64,000 bases of DNA from CAVSMC01 sp963798655 (GCA_963798655.1 CAWCUH010000003.1:372001-436000), one strand, 5' to 3'. Positions 8,143-17,122 are shown, counted from the first letter of the stretch. Program-made: numbers and translations. The notes: a model not told the origin generated them from the sequence alone.

Positions 8143-9507
8143 ATGACCACCGCGCCACCCCCCACCGCGCCCGCCGGCCGCTTTCCGCTGCCGACTGCGG
8201 AGCTCGAACGCATCGCCGCGGAAGTGCTCGACGCCGCGAAGGCCGGCGGCGCAACGGCCGCCGAGACCGACGTGTCGCAAGGCGTCGGCCAGAGCGTCAC
8301 CGTACGCAAGGGCGATGTCGAGACGATCGCATACAACCGCGACAAGGGGATCGGCGTCACCGTGTATATGGGGCAACGGCGCGGCCATGCGAGCACCGCC
8401 GATTTCGCGTCCGACGCGATTCGGGCGACGGTCGAAAAGGCGCTCGCGATCGCAAGGCACACGGCGGACGACCCTGCGGCCGGCCTTGCCGATCCGGATC
8501 GGCTCGCGAAATCGATCCCCGATCTCGACCTCTACCATCCGTGGGACCTGTCGGTCGACGAGGCGATCCGGCTCGGACTCGAAGCGGAAGCCGCAGCGCT
8601 CGCCGTCGACAAGCGGATCACGAACAGCGAGGGCGCGAGCGTGTCGCGCGGCGAATCGGAATTCGTCTACGCGAACAGCAACGGCTTCGCCGGCGGCTAT
8701 CGCAGCTCGCGCCATCACATCGACTGCTCGGTGATCGGCGACGACGACGCCGGAATGCAGCGCGACTACTGGTACACCGCGGCGCGCGCGCCGACGGACC
8801 TGCAACCGGCGCAGCTCGTCGGCCGCACGGCGGGCGAGCGCACGGCGCGCCGGCTCAATGCGCGCAAGCTCGGCACGAGCGAATGCCCGGTGCTGTTCGA
8901 GGCGTCCGAAGCAGCCGACCTGATCGGCTTCTTCGTCTCCGCGGTGTCGGGCGGCGCGCTCTACCGGCGCTCGTCGTTCCTGCTCGATTCGCTCGGCAAG
9001 ACGGTTTTCGCACCACACGTGTCGATCCGCGAGGAGCCGCATCTGCCGCGACAGCGAGGCAGCGCGCCGTTCGACAACGAAGGCGTCGCCACGACTGCGC
9101 GCGACGTCGTCAGGGGCGGGGTCGTGCAAGGCTACTTCCTCAGCAGCTATTCGGCGCGAAAGCTCGGCATGCGCACGACCGGCAACGCCGGCGGCAACCA
9201 CAACCTCGTCGTCTCGCACGGCGACGAGGATCTCGCGCAGCTGATGCGTCGCATGGGGCGCGGCCTTCTCGTCACCGAGCAGCTCGGGCAGGGCGTGAAC
9301 TCGGTGACCGGCGATTTCTCGCGCGGTGTGGCCGGCTTCTGGATCGAAGGCGGCGAGATCGCGTATCCGGTCGAGGAGATCACCGTCGCGGGCAACCTGA
9401 AGCAGATGTACACCGACATCGTGGCGATCGGCCGCGACGTCGATCGGCGCGGCTCGCGCCACGTCGGCTCGGTTCTGATCGGCCGCATGACGGTCGCCGG
9501 GCAATAG
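8143..9507 (+). CDS. pmbA: metalloprotease PmbA/TldE
   Basis: A 454-residue protein matching PmbA/TldE, the non-catalytic-looking partner of the TldD protease. The pair acts in microcin B17 maturation and degradation of CcdA in E. coli. Recognisable motifs are RKGDVETIAYNRDKGIGVTVY, TADFASDAIRATVEKAL, CPVLFEASEAADLIGFF, the DNEGVATTARDVVRGGVVQGYFL loop and GNAGGNHNLVV near 350. The C-terminus has VTGDFSRGVAGFWIEGG-IAYPVEE. The start at 8143 gives the family length; an earlier in-frame ATG at 8038 would add 35 non-conserved residues. tldD is not in this window. Confidence 0.93.
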   Translation: MTTAPPPTAPAGRFPLPTAELERIAAEVLDAAKAGGATAAETDVSQGVGQSVTVRKGDVETIAYNRDKGIGVTVYMGQRRGHASTADFASDAIRATVEKALAIARHTADDPAAGLADPDRLAKSIPDLDLYHPWDLSVDEAIRLGLEAEAAALAVDKRITNSEGASVSRGESEFVYANSNGFAGGYRSSRHHIDCSVIGDDDAGMQRDYWYTAARAPTDLQPAQLVGRTAGERTARRLNARKLGTSECPVLFEASEAADLIGFFVSAVSGGALYRRSSFLLDSLGKTVFAPHVSIREEPHLPRQRGSAPFDNEGVATTARDVVRGGVVQGYFLSSYSARKLGMRTTGNAGGNHNLVVSHGDEDLAQLMRRMGRGLLVTEQLGQGVNSVTGDFSRGVAGFWIEGGEIAYPVEEITVAGNLKQMYTDIVAIGRDVDRRGSRHVGSVLIGRMTVAGQ

Positions 9508-9529
9508 GCGCTCGCGGCGGCCACGCGAC

Positions 9530-11167
9530 ATGCTTTCGCCCGTGCTCATGTGGCTGCGCTCGCTGAACGACCCGCTCGCCGGCGCCGGCACCGCGCAGCG
9601 CTGGATCGCATCGCTGCCGGCAAGCGACGCGATGTCGATCCAGAAGGAGACGCTCGATCTGGTGAGCGCGTTTCCCGGCACGCGCAAGGAAGTCGGTCCG
9701 TCGCAGGTGGAGGCGCTGCTCAAGATCGATGCGCGACTCGAGCCGGTGATCGCTCAGCTCACGCAGCAATACGCAGCGAATTACCAGAAGAGCACCGGCG
9801 TCGAGTCCCGCTTGTGGCATGCGGTGTTCGACCTGGTGAAGGCGTTCTCGTCGGCGTATTCGATGACGCTGCGCGCGGGTTATCCGCGCGCCGACAACAA
9901 GCGCTGGCGTGCGCTGCTGCCCTGGGTGCTGGTTCGCCTCGCGCACTACAAGGGGCTCGACGGCAAGTACCGGCTGTTTCGCTACGGACACTGGATCCCG
10001 GCGCAATGGCGCGAATTCCACGAGCTCTACGAGTTTGCGCGCATGCGCGGCTGGCAGCGCGAGCAGCTCGTGCTCGGTGTCGGCGCGTTCTCGCGGCCCG
10101 GGGTCTGCGTCGAGCACGAGTACCTGAAGACGCTGCTGCTGATGCGGCTCGACTCGGGCAATTTCACGCCCGACCAGGTCGAATGGGTCGCGCGCCAGAT
10201 CGACGACTGGTCGCCGTCGCTCACGCTCGTTCCGCCACCGGGCACCGGCGCCAGCTTCTTCGTCGATTTGACGGGGACGCAGGGTCTTCGCCGGCACGAC
10301 CGGCCGCACACCGCCGGTCGCGTGCTGTTCCTCGATGCCAGTCCGGTCTACACGCGCATCGTCGAGCGGATGCGCTGGCTGCCCGAGCAGGACGAGGACA
10401 CGGCGCAGCCGGGCGAGCCGCCGGCGCGCGAGCAGCGGCTGCTGTTGATGCGGCTCGCCGCGCTGTTCGGTCCGGATGCGCTTGCCACCGCGCCGCGGGC
10501 CACTCGCTTCGCGACCGACGCCGATGTGCGTGTCGTCGTCGGCCTGCAGGCGCTGTGCCGCGCGGTCGCCGAGATCGAGCGTCTGCCCGAAGCGGCCCGT
10601 ACGCCGGCGGTCGCCGCGAGCTTCGATGAAGTGACGCAGTCGGTGAATCCGGTGGTCAACCCCGAATCGGTGGCCCGGCGCATTCGCGGCAGCGCGTGGA
10701 AGATGGTCGACCGCAGCGACAGCGGCTGCCGGATGCTCGCTCCGGCGAGGGAGGCTCCGGCGAAGCTCGGCGAAATCCTCGCGTTCAAGGACGGCGACGC
10801 CTGGGCGCTCGGCGTCGTGCGGCGGATGCAGCGCCAGCAGGTCGACGAAGTGACCGTCGGCATCGAGATCATCGCGCGGCGCATCGTCCGCGTGCTGCTG
10901 CGCAGCTGGGTGACGCCGGCAGCGGTCGGCACCGCCGCGGCTGCCGCCGATCGCCCGTTCTTCGGACTCTACCTGCCCGCTCATCCCGAGAACAGGCAGT
11001 CGGCGCAGCGCAGCCTGATCGGCCCCGACGACAAGTTCATTGGCGGCGGGATGGTCGAGCTCGACACCGGCAACGCGCGCTACCTGATTCGCTTCACCCA
11101 GACGCTCGAGCGCCAGGCGGGATGGGCGTGGGGACTGTTCACGGCGGTGCGCAAGCTGTCGCCGTGA
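9530..11167 (+). CDS. conserved protein of unknown function (possible C-terminal PilZ-like domain)
   Basis: I do not recognise this 545-residue protein with confidence. It has no signal peptide or clear membrane segment. It is rich in W/Y/R, with a helical N-terminal half (LLKIDARLEPVIAQLTQQY, ARADNKRWR-like RYLF stretches). A C-terminal region has DRSDSG near residue 398, which fits the DxSxxG part of PilZ cyclic-di-GMP domains. The partner RxxxR motif is not clearly placed (RRIRG lies just upstream), so the PilZ assignment is tentative. It starts 22 bases after pmbA and is probably cotranscribed. Similar large PilZ-linked proteins are known in Betaproteobacteria, but the link here is inference. 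Confidence 0.6.
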   Translation: MLSPVLMWLRSLNDPLAGAGTAQRWIASLPASDAMSIQKETLDLVSAFPGTRKEVGPSQVEALLKIDARLEPVIAQLTQQYAANYQKSTGVESRLWHAVFDLVKAFSSAYSMTLRAGYPRADNKRWRALLPWVLVRLAHYKGLDGKYRLFRYGHWIPAQWREFHELYEFARMRGWQREQLVLGVGAFSRPGVCVEHEYLKTLLLMRLDSGNFTPDQVEWVARQIDDWSPSLTLVPPPGTGASFFVDLTGTQGLRRHDRPHTAGRVLFLDASPVYTRIVERMRWLPEQDEDTAQPGEPPAREQRLLLMRLAALFGPDALATAPRATRFATDADVRVVVGLQALCRAVAEIERLPEAARTPAVAASFDEVTQSVNPVVNPESVARRIRGSAWKMVDRSDSGCRMLAPAREAPAKLGEILAFKDGDAWALGVVRRMQRQQVDEVTVGIEIIARRIVRVLLRSWVTPAAVGTAAAAADRPFFGLYLPAHPENRQSAQRSLIGPDDKFIGGGMVELDTGNARYLIRFTQTLERQAGWAWGLFTAVRKLSP

Positions 11168-11359
11168 TCGATTCGATTCGTACCACTTCGCTTCCCGACG
11201 AGAGGCACGCGCAACGCGGGAATTGGGCTTAGAATCCCGGCCGAGCGAACGCGCGGTGCGGGATGCGATGCGCCGGCGCCGTTCTGGGAAATCAACGCGC
11301 GGTGACACGGTGGCCATCGTCGGCTCGTCCGACATGATCTAGAAGCAGAGGAGAACGCG

Positions 11360-12547
11360 ATGAAGCGTCGTTCGTTTCTGAAGGAAGCTGGCGTCACGGC
11401 AGCTGCCGTTGCGCTCGCTGCATGCGGCAAGGAAGAACCCAAGGCGCCTGCGCCGCCGGCAGCAAACGCGCCGCCCGCGACGACGACGTCGCCACCTGCC
11501 GCCCCCGCCGTCATAACAGGCGGCACGGAGGTCAATTGGCGCTTGGCGTCCAGCTTCCCGAAGAGCCTCGACACCATCTACGGAGGCGCGCTTACGATCA
11601 GCGAGCGTGTCGCCAAGGCGACGAACAACAAGTTCAAGATCCAGGTGTTCGCCGGCGGCGAGATCGTGCCGCCGTTCGGTGTCGTCGACGCCGTGCAGAA
11701 CGCGACGGTGCAGTGCTGCCACACGGCGCCGTACTATTTCTTCGGCAAGGACCCGACGTTCGCGTTCGGGTGCGCGATCCCCTTCGGCATGAACGACCGC
11801 CAGCAGAACGCGTGGATGATGCACGGCGGCGGCCGCGAGCTCTACAACGAGTTCCTCAAGGACTACAACATGGTGAGCTTTGCCGCCGGCAATACCGGCG
11901 CGCAGATGGGAGGCTGGTTCCGCAAGGAGATCAAGACGATCGCCGACCTGAAGGGACTCAAGTTCCGCGTCGGCGGAACGGGCGGACTGCCCCTGCAGAA
12001 GCTCGGCGTCGTCCCGCAGCAAATCCCGGGCGGCGAAATCTATCCGGCGCTCGAGAAGGGCACGATCGATGCGGCCGAATGGGTCGGTCCGTATGACGAC
12101 GAGAAGCTCGGCTTCTACAAGGTCGCCAAGTACTACTACTATCCGGGCTGGTGGGAAGGCGGCCCCGAGCTCGACCTGTTCGTCAATGCGAAGGCGTACG
12201 CGGATCTGCCAAAGGAGTACCAGTCGATTCTCGAATCGGCGTGCGCCGAGGCGAACATCGACATGATGGCCAAGTACGACGCGCTGAACCCCGCGGCGCT
12301 CAAGCGCCTGATCGGCAACGGCGTCAAGCTGCTGCCTTTCTCGAACGAAATCCTGGCCGCTTGCTACAAGGCGACGCGGGACACGTACGAGGAAATCGCG
12401 GCCAAGAACGATAAGTTCCGCAAGATCTACGAGCCGTGGAAGAAGTTCCGCAGCGAGCAGGTCGAGTGGTTCGCGGTGGCCGAGAGCCGCTTCGACAACT
12501 TCATGATCGCCGCCGAGCGGATGGGCCAGGGCGCGGCCAAGAAGTGA
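11360..12547 (+). CDS. dctP: TRAP transporter substrate-binding lipoprotein, DctP/TakP-like
   Basis: The 395-residue periplasmic binding protein begins KRRSFLKEAG, with a twin-arginine-like start, and a lipobox LAAC near residue 21, so it is probably a lipoprotein. A Pro/Ala-rich linker (about 28-50) precedes the DctP fold. Family motifs include WRLASSFPKSLDTIYGGA, FAGGEIVPPFGVVDAVQNATV, GGWFRKEIKTIADLKGLKFRV and AAEWVGPYDDEKLGFYKVAKYYYYPGWWEGG. These resemble binding proteins for 2-oxo acids or lactate. An RBS (GAGGAGA) precedes the ATG. Unusually, the permease genes lie convergently downstream on the other strand rather than in the same operon. Confidence 0.88.
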   Translation: MKRRSFLKEAGVTAAAVALAACGKEEPKAPAPPAANAPPATTTSPPAAPAVITGGTEVNWRLASSFPKSLDTIYGGALTISERVAKATNNKFKIQVFAGGEIVPPFGVVDAVQNATVQCCHTAPYYFFGKDPTFAFGCAIPFGMNDRQQNAWMMHGGGRELYNEFLKDYNMVSFAAGNTGAQMGGWFRKEIKTIADLKGLKFRVGGTGGLPLQKLGVVPQQIPGGEIYPALEKGTIDAAEWVGPYDDEKLGFYKVAKYYYYPGWWEGGPELDLFVNAKAYADLPKEYQSILESACAEANIDMMAKYDALNPAALKRLIGNGVKLLPFSNEILAACYKATRDTYEEIAAKNDKFRKIYEPWKKFRSEQVEWFAVAESRFDNFMIAAERMGQGAAKK

Positions 12548-12593
12548 ATGGCCGCCGGCGCGGCGAAGCGCCGGCAACGAGGCACGAGCGCGA

Positions 12594-12631
12594 AGCGCGC
12601 CGGGCGAGCGATCGCGCCGGCGCGCTTTTTT
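12594..12631. terminator. intrinsic terminator after dctP
   Basis: A 12-bp perfect GC-rich stem (12594-12605 with 12615-12626) with a 9-base loop is followed by a run of six T on the forward strand. It lies between the convergent dctP and dctM stops. It is a strong forward terminator and could also block read-through from dctM. Confidence 0.85.
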
Positions 12632-12633
12632 GG

Positions 12634-14445
12634 CTATTGGCGCGGAGCGCGCACCGCGCCGATCACGGTTTTGTTTCCGGGTTCCTTCGGCGCCGCTCCA
12701 TCAGGCGCGTTCTGCGGCGCGGTGTTGTCCTTCTCTTCGCCGCCGAAGAGATCCTGCAGCGCCTTCGTCGCGTCCTCCTGCTCGGTCGCGCCGCCCGTCG
12801 ACTTTCCGCCCGGCCCGAGTTGCTCGGTCGGCACTTCGATGTGGATGTTGCGGATGTCGACCTTCTCCCTGCCGGCAAGGCCGCCCGAAACGATGTTCGG
12901 GAACGCGATGATCAGCGAGACCATCACCACCTGGATCAGCACGAACGGCACGGCGCCCCAGTAGATCTGGCCGGTCGTGACCGGAGCGGTCCTGCGGCCG
13001 GTGACGCGATCGACGAACTCCTTCGCGGGCGCGACGCTGCGCAGGTAGAACAGCGCGAAGCCGAACGGCGGATGCATGAACGACGTCTGCATGTTGACGG
13101 CGAGCAGAACGCCGAACCAGATCAGGTCGACGCCGAGCTTTTCGGCGACCGGTCCGATCAGCGGAATGATGATGAACGACAGCTCGAAGAAGTCGAGGAA
13201 GAACGCAAGCACGAAGATCAGGATGTTCACGACGATCAGGAAGCCGAGCTGTCCGCCGGGCAGCGCGGTCAGCAGGTGCTCGACCCAGACGTGGCCGTTG
13301 ACGCCGTAGAACGTGAGGCTGAAGACGCGCGCTCCGATCAGGATGAAGACGACGAACGTCGACAGCTTTGCCGTCGTGTTCATCGCCTGCTTGAGCAGTG
13401 GCACCGTGAGGCGTCGGCGCACGAGCGCCATGATCAGCGCGCCGGTCGCGCCCATCGCGCCGCCCTCGGTCGGCGTCGCGACGCCGAGGAAGATCGTGCC
13501 GAGCACGAGGAAGATCAGAGCGAGCGGCGGAATCAGCACGAACGTCACCCGCTCGGCGATGCGCGACAGCAGACCGAGACGCAGCAGCCTGTTCAGAACC
13601 GCGAGGACGAAGGCGACGCCGACGCCGACGGCCATCGTGATGACGATTCGCTCGTCGGTCGCCGTCTCCGGGTTGTAGTCGTTGTAGTAGATCTGCCACC
13701 AGGCTGTCGCGGCGGCGACCGAAACCAGCGTGAGCGCCAGCAGCGAGCGGTTGCCCGAGCTGCCGTCGGGCTCGCGCAGCGTGCGCGCCTCGAGCGGAAG
13801 CGCCGGCGCCCAATCGGGCTTGAGCAGCGACGCGCCGATCACGTAGAGCGCGTACATCAGCGCGAGCGTCAGACCGGGGATGAACGCGCCGGCGTACATG
13901 TCGCCGACCGACCGGCCGAGCTGGTCGGCCATGATGATCAGCACCAGCGACGGCGGAATGATCTGCGCGAGCGTTCCCGACGCGGCGATGACGCCGGTTG
14001 CGAGCCGGCGATCGTAGTCGTAGCGCAGCATGATCGGCAGCGAGATCAGCCCCATGGAGATGACCGATGCGGCTACCACGCCCGTGGTGGCGGCAAGCAG
14101 CGCGCCGACGAAGATCACCGCATACGCGAGACCGCCGCGCACCGGTCCGAACAGCTGCCCGATCGTGTCGAGCAGGTCCTCCGCCATGCCGCTTCGCTCG
14201 AGGATGAGCCCCATGAACGTGAAGAACGGCACGGCGAGCAGCGTCTCGTTCGCCATGACGCCGAAGATGCGTTCCGGCAGCGCCTGCAGCAGCGTCGGCT
14301 GCAGCAGCCCCAGATGGATGCCGACAAGACCGAACGCGATGCCGACGGCGCCGAGCGCGAACGCCACCGGATAGCCGATGAGCAACACGACGACCAGCGC
14401 AGCGAACATCAGCGGGGCGATGTTCGCGATCAGAAAGGCGCTCAT
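12634..14445 (-). CDS. dctM: TRAP transporter large permease subunit DctM
   Basis: A 603-residue integral membrane protein with many hydrophobic helices and the DctM signatures: FFTFMGLILERSGMAEDLL, GALLAATTGVVAASVISMGLISLP, SGTLAQIIPPSLVLIIMADQ and VATPTEGGAMGATGALIMA. A second half carries FELSFIIIPLIGPVAEKLGVD and NMQTSFMHPPFGFALFYLR. It is the sodium-coupled channel component of a TRAP system. It is longer than classic DctM (about 430 residues): an inter-helix region near 215-290 and a charged, Gly/Ala/Pro-rich tail of about 75 residues are extra. It forms an operon with dctQ upstream (79-base gap), and its binding protein is dctP on the opposite strand. Confidence 0.9.
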   Translation of the reverse strand: MSAFLIANIAPLMFAALVVVLLIGYPVAFALGAVGIAFGLVGIHLGLLQPTLLQALPERIFGVMANETLLAVPFFTFMGLILERSGMAEDLLDTIGQLFGPVRGGLAYAVIFVGALLAATTGVVAASVISMGLISLPIMLRYDYDRRLATGVIAASGTLAQIIPPSLVLIIMADQLGRSVGDMYAGAFIPGLTLALMYALYVIGASLLKPDWAPALPLEARTLREPDGSSGNRSLLALTLVSVAAATAWWQIYYNDYNPETATDERIVITMAVGVGVAFVLAVLNRLLRLGLLSRIAERVTFVLIPPLALIFLVLGTIFLGVATPTEGGAMGATGALIMALVRRRLTVPLLKQAMNTTAKLSTFVVFILIGARVFSLTFYGVNGHVWVEHLLTALPGGQLGFLIVVNILIFVLAFFLDFFELSFIIIPLIGPVAEKLGVDLIWFGVLLAVNMQTSFMHPPFGFALFYLRSVAPAKEFVDRVTGRRTAPVTTGQIYWGAVPFVLIQVVMVSLIIAFPNIVSGGLAGREKVDIRNIHIEVPTEQLGPGGKSTGGATEQEDATKALQDLFGGEEKDNTAPQNAPDGAAPKEPGNKTVIGAVRAPRQ

Positions 14446-14524
14446 GCGAGCCTCGCCGGTCGCATCGACGAAACGGTGACGAGCCGCGCAAATCGACAGC
14501 GGGCAATCGAAGCGTTCGGCACGC

Positions 14525-15148
14525 TCACGGCTTTTCCCCTCTGCCGCGCAATGCGACGTTGTCGACCTCCGTTGCGATCGCTTGCTCGCCGCGCGCGCGC
14601 AGGATTTCCTCGGCCAGCTCCTCTTCGGGCGTCTTCTCGACGTGCCTCTCGTTCGGGTCGGAAATCATGCCCTTCAGGAACGCGATGCGCTTGATCAGCT
14701 CGGAGAGCGCCTGCACGATCAGCAGGAAGAACCCCACCGGGACCAGCAGGCGCGCCGGCCAGATGATGAGGCCGCCGGCGTTCGTCGACACCTCGTTGCG
14801 CTGGTAGGCGTCGACGAAGACCGGCCATGACAGCCACATGATCAGGATCGACATCGGCAGCAGGAACAGCAGCGTGCCGAAAATGTCGATGCCGGCCCGC
14901 GTGCGAGGCGACAGTCGCCCGGTGACGATGTCGATGCGCACGTGCTCGTTGTTCATCAGCGTGTAGCCGGCGAGGAGCAGGAATATCGCCGAGAACAGGT
15001 ACCACTGGATCTCGAGGAACGAGTTCGAGCTGTAGTTGAACGCCTTTCGAACCGTTGCATTCGCGGCGCTGATGAGCACTGCGGCGAGGACGAGCCAGTA
15101 GACCGCATGGCCGATGCGATCCGTCATGCGGTCGATCAGCCGCGACAA
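14525..15148 (-). CDS. dctQ: TRAP transporter small permease subunit DctQ
   Basis: A 207-residue membrane protein with four predicted helices: about 15-33, 50-66, 90-112 and 130-150. Typical DctQ features are RKAFNYSSNSFLEIQWYLFSAIFLLLAGYTL and NEHVRIDIV near 67-75, followed by SWPVFVDAYQRNEVS. It is the small membrane partner of DctM. A hydrophilic C-terminal tail of about 45 residues rich in Glu extends beyond the usual end, as in the DctQ proteins paired with long DctM subunits. A perfect reverse-strand TATAAT lies about 100 bases upstream. Confidence 0.88.
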   Translation of the reverse strand: MSRLIDRMTDRIGHAVYWLVLAAVLISAANATVRKAFNYSSNSFLEIQWYLFSAIFLLLAGYTLMNNEHVRIDIVTGRLSPRTRAGIDIFGTLLFLLPMSILIMWLSWPVFVDAYQRNEVSTNAGGLIIWPARLLVPVGFFLLIVQALSELIKRIAFLKGMISDPNERHVEKTPEEELAEEILRARGEQAIATEVDNVALRGRGEKP

Positions 15149-15249
15149 GGCGAGCAGGGCGTTCAGAGGGCCTCCCTAGGAATCGGCCGTGACGGCGTTG
15201 AGAATCGGCGCGTCGCCATGCGGCGCAATCCCGCGCGCGCAGCCCGGCG

Positions 15250-15255
15250 ATTATA
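15250..15255 (-). promoter_or_regulatory. -10 box for dctQM
   Basis: Read on the reverse strand, this is a consensus TATAAT followed by CGCCGGG, about 100 bases before the dctQ start. No good -35 match was seen at the right spacing. Its flanks resemble the thiL -10 box (CTATAATCGCCG). Confidence 0.45.
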
Positions 15256-15277
15256 GCGGTCCGTCGACGAGGCCGGA

Positions 15278-15286
15278 TGCTAAAAT
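15278..15286 (+). promoter_or_regulatory. extended -10 box for glyA
   Basis: TGC-TAAAAT fits an extended -10 element, 45 bases upstream of the glyA ATG and back to back with the dctQM -10 box. No -35 match is evident. Confidence 0.45.
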
Positions 15287-15331
15287 GCGCGCCTTCCGTA
15301 CCGGTTCATTTCTCGCCCTCGGGCGCCCGCC

Positions 15332-16582
15332 ATGTTCCATCGCTCGCTCACTCTCGCCCAGGCCGATCCCGAGCTCTGGGCCGCGATCGCCGCCGAGAAC
15401 CAGCGGCAGGAAGACCACATCGAGCTGATCGCGTCGGAGAACTACGCGAGCCCGGCGGTCATGGCCGCGCAGGGCTCGCAACTGACGAACAAGTACGCCG
15501 AAGGCTATCCCGGCAAGCGCTACTACGGCGGTTGCGAGTATGTCGACATCGCCGAGTCGCTCGCGCTGCGAGCGCGTGAAACGGCTGTTCGGAGCCGATT
15601 GCGCGAACGTGCAGCCCCATTCCGGTGCGCAGGCGAACCAGGCGGTGTTCTTCGCGGCGCTGCAGCCCGGCGACACGATCCTCGGCATGTCGTTGCCGCA
15701 TGGCGGCCACCTCACGCACGGCTCGCCGGTCAACATCAGCGGCAAGTGGTTCAAGGTCGTCGCGTACGGGCTGCGATCCCGGAAACGGAGCTGATCGATT
15801 ACGCTGCCGTCGAGCGGCTCGCGCACGAGCACCGGCCCAGGCTGATCATCGCCGGTGCTTCGGCGTACTCGCGCGTGATCGACTGGAAGCGTTTTAAGGC
15901 CATCGCCGATGCCGTGGGCGCACTGCTGATGGTCGACATGGCGCACTACGCGGGCCTCATCGCCGCCGACGTCTATCCAACACCGGTCGGCATCGCGGAT
16001 TACGTTACGAGCACGACGCACAAGACGTTGCGCGGGCCGCGCGGGGGCTTCGTGCTCGCGAAGGCGCAGTACGAGAAGGCGCTCAACTCCGCCGTGTTCC
16101 CCGGCTTGCAGGGCGGACCGCTGATGCACGTGATCGCCGCCAAGGCGGTCGCCTTCGGCGAGGCGTTGCAGCGCGATTTCCGCCGCTACCAGGAGCAGGT
16201 GCTCGATAACGCGCGCGTGCTCGCGCGTGTCATGCACGAGCGCGGGCTTCGCGTCGTATCGGGCGGCACCGACTCGCACCTCTTCCTCGTCGACCTTCGT
16301 GCGAAGAGAATCACCGGCAAGGACGCCGAAGCTGCGCTTGCGCAGGCGCACATCACGGTGAACAAGAACACGATCCCGAACGATCCCGAGAAGCCGTTCG
16401 TCGCATCCGGCATTCGCGTCGGCAGCCCGGCGATCACGACACGCGGCTTCACCGAGATCGAGACGGAGCAGCTCGGGCATCTGATCGCAGACGTGCTCGA
16501 CGCACCGGGCGACAACGGCACGATCGGTCGGGTGCGCGCAGCCGTGGCGACGCTCACGCGCAAGCTCCCCGTATACGGATGA
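15332..16582 (+). CDS. glyA: serine hydroxymethyltransferase with three internal frame disruptions
   Basis: GlyA is a pyridoxal-phosphate enzyme interconverting serine and glycine with tetrahydrofolate. Both ends are typical: ELIASENYASPAVMAAQGS, TNKYAEGYPGKRYYGG, the PLP-lysine motif STTHKTLRGPRGG, and GIRVGSPAITTRGF. Between about 15569 and 15782 the conserved sequence (RVKRLFGADCANVQPHSGAQ, GGHLTHGSPVNISGKWFKV) lies one frame away. Removing single G's at 15568, 15773 and 15781 or 15782 restores one continuous family-type reading frame. The net effect of three insertions keeps the downstream frame open. The displaced segment is undamaged, so a sequencing or assembly error or a very recent mutation is likely. 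The stop overlaps the nrdR start. Confidence 0.88.
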   Translation: MFHRSLTLAQADPELWAAIAAENQRQEDHIELIASENYASPAVMAAQGSQLTNKYAEGYPGKRYYGGCEYVDIAESLALRARETAVRSRLRERAAPFRCAGEPGGVLRGAAARRHDPRHVVAAWRPPHARLAGQHQRQVVQGRRVRAAIPETELIDYAAVERLAHEHRPRLIIAGASAYSRVIDWKRFKAIADAVGALLMVDMAHYAGLIAADVYPTPVGIADYVTSTTHKTLRGPRGGFVLAKAQYEKALNSAVFPGLQGGPLMHVIAAKAVAFGEALQRDFRRYQEQVLDNARVLARVMHERGLRVVSGGTDSHLFLVDLRAKRITGKDAEAALAQAHITVNKNTIPNDPEKPFVASGIRVGSPAITTRGFTEIETEQLGHLIADVLDAPGDNGTIGRVRAAVATLTRKLPVYG

Positions 16583-17049
16583 AGTGCCCGTTCTGCGGCA
16601 GCGGGGACACGCAGGTCATCGACTCGAGAGTTTCGGAGCAAGGCGATTCGATCCGCAGGCGCCGCCGCTGCCTCGCATGCCAGAAGCGATTCACGACGTA
16701 CGAGACGGTGGAGCTGCGGCTGCCGCAGGTCGTCAAGACGAACGGTATCCGCTCCGACTTCGACGTGGAGAAGGTTCGCGTCGGCTTCCAGCGCGCGCTG
16801 CACAAGCGGCCGGTGCCGACCGAGTTCGTCGACCAGGCGATCGATCGCGTCGTGCAGCAGGTCCTCTCGCTCGGAGAGCGCGAGATCGCATCGCGGCAGA
16901 TCGGCGAAATGGTGATGCAGGAGCTCTACAAGCTGGACAAGGTCGCGTACATCCGCTTCGCCTCGGTCTATCGGTCGTTCCAGGACGTCTCCGACTTTCG
17001 CGACGCGCTGAAGGAAGTCGAGGCGCCGCCGAAGCGCCGAATCAAATAG
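16579..17049 (+). CDS. nrdR: transcriptional repressor NrdR
   Basis: A 156-residue regulator of ribonucleotide reductase genes. The N-terminal zinc ribbon has CPFC near residue 3 and CLACQKRFTTYE near 31-42, with the typical RRRRRC segment between. The ATP-cone domain (about 50-140) follows, with VVKTNGIRSDFDVEKVRVGFQRAL and IGEMVMQELYKLDKVAYIRFASVY. The length is normal. It starts by ATGA overlap with glyA, the usual order in this group. Its TAG stop lies inside the left arm of palindrome family A copy 3. Confidence 0.97.
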   Translation: MKCPFCGSGDTQVIDSRVSEQGDSIRRRRRCLACQKRFTTYETVELRLPQVVKTNGIRSDFDVEKVRVGFQRALHKRPVPTEFVDQAIDRVVQQVLSLGEREIASRQIGEMVMQELYKLDKVAYIRFASVYRSFQDVSDFRDALKEVEAPPKRRIK

Positions 17050-17122
17050 GGTCAGACCCTGTTTTCGACGCGGCTGCGACGACCGTTTACTTTCGCTATC
17101 GAAAACAGGCTCTGACCCTATT
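17045..17122. repeat. dispersed palindrome family A, copy 3
   Basis: Arms of 24 bp with one mismatch lie at 17045-17068 and 17099-17122, around a 30-base loop. The outer end is the family AATAGGGTCAGA, but the inner arm reads CCTGTTTTCGA rather than GTGCAGTT, with the partner arm changed to match. It contains the nrdR stop codon and ends 19 bases before ribD, so it sits inside an operon. Confidence 0.88.
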
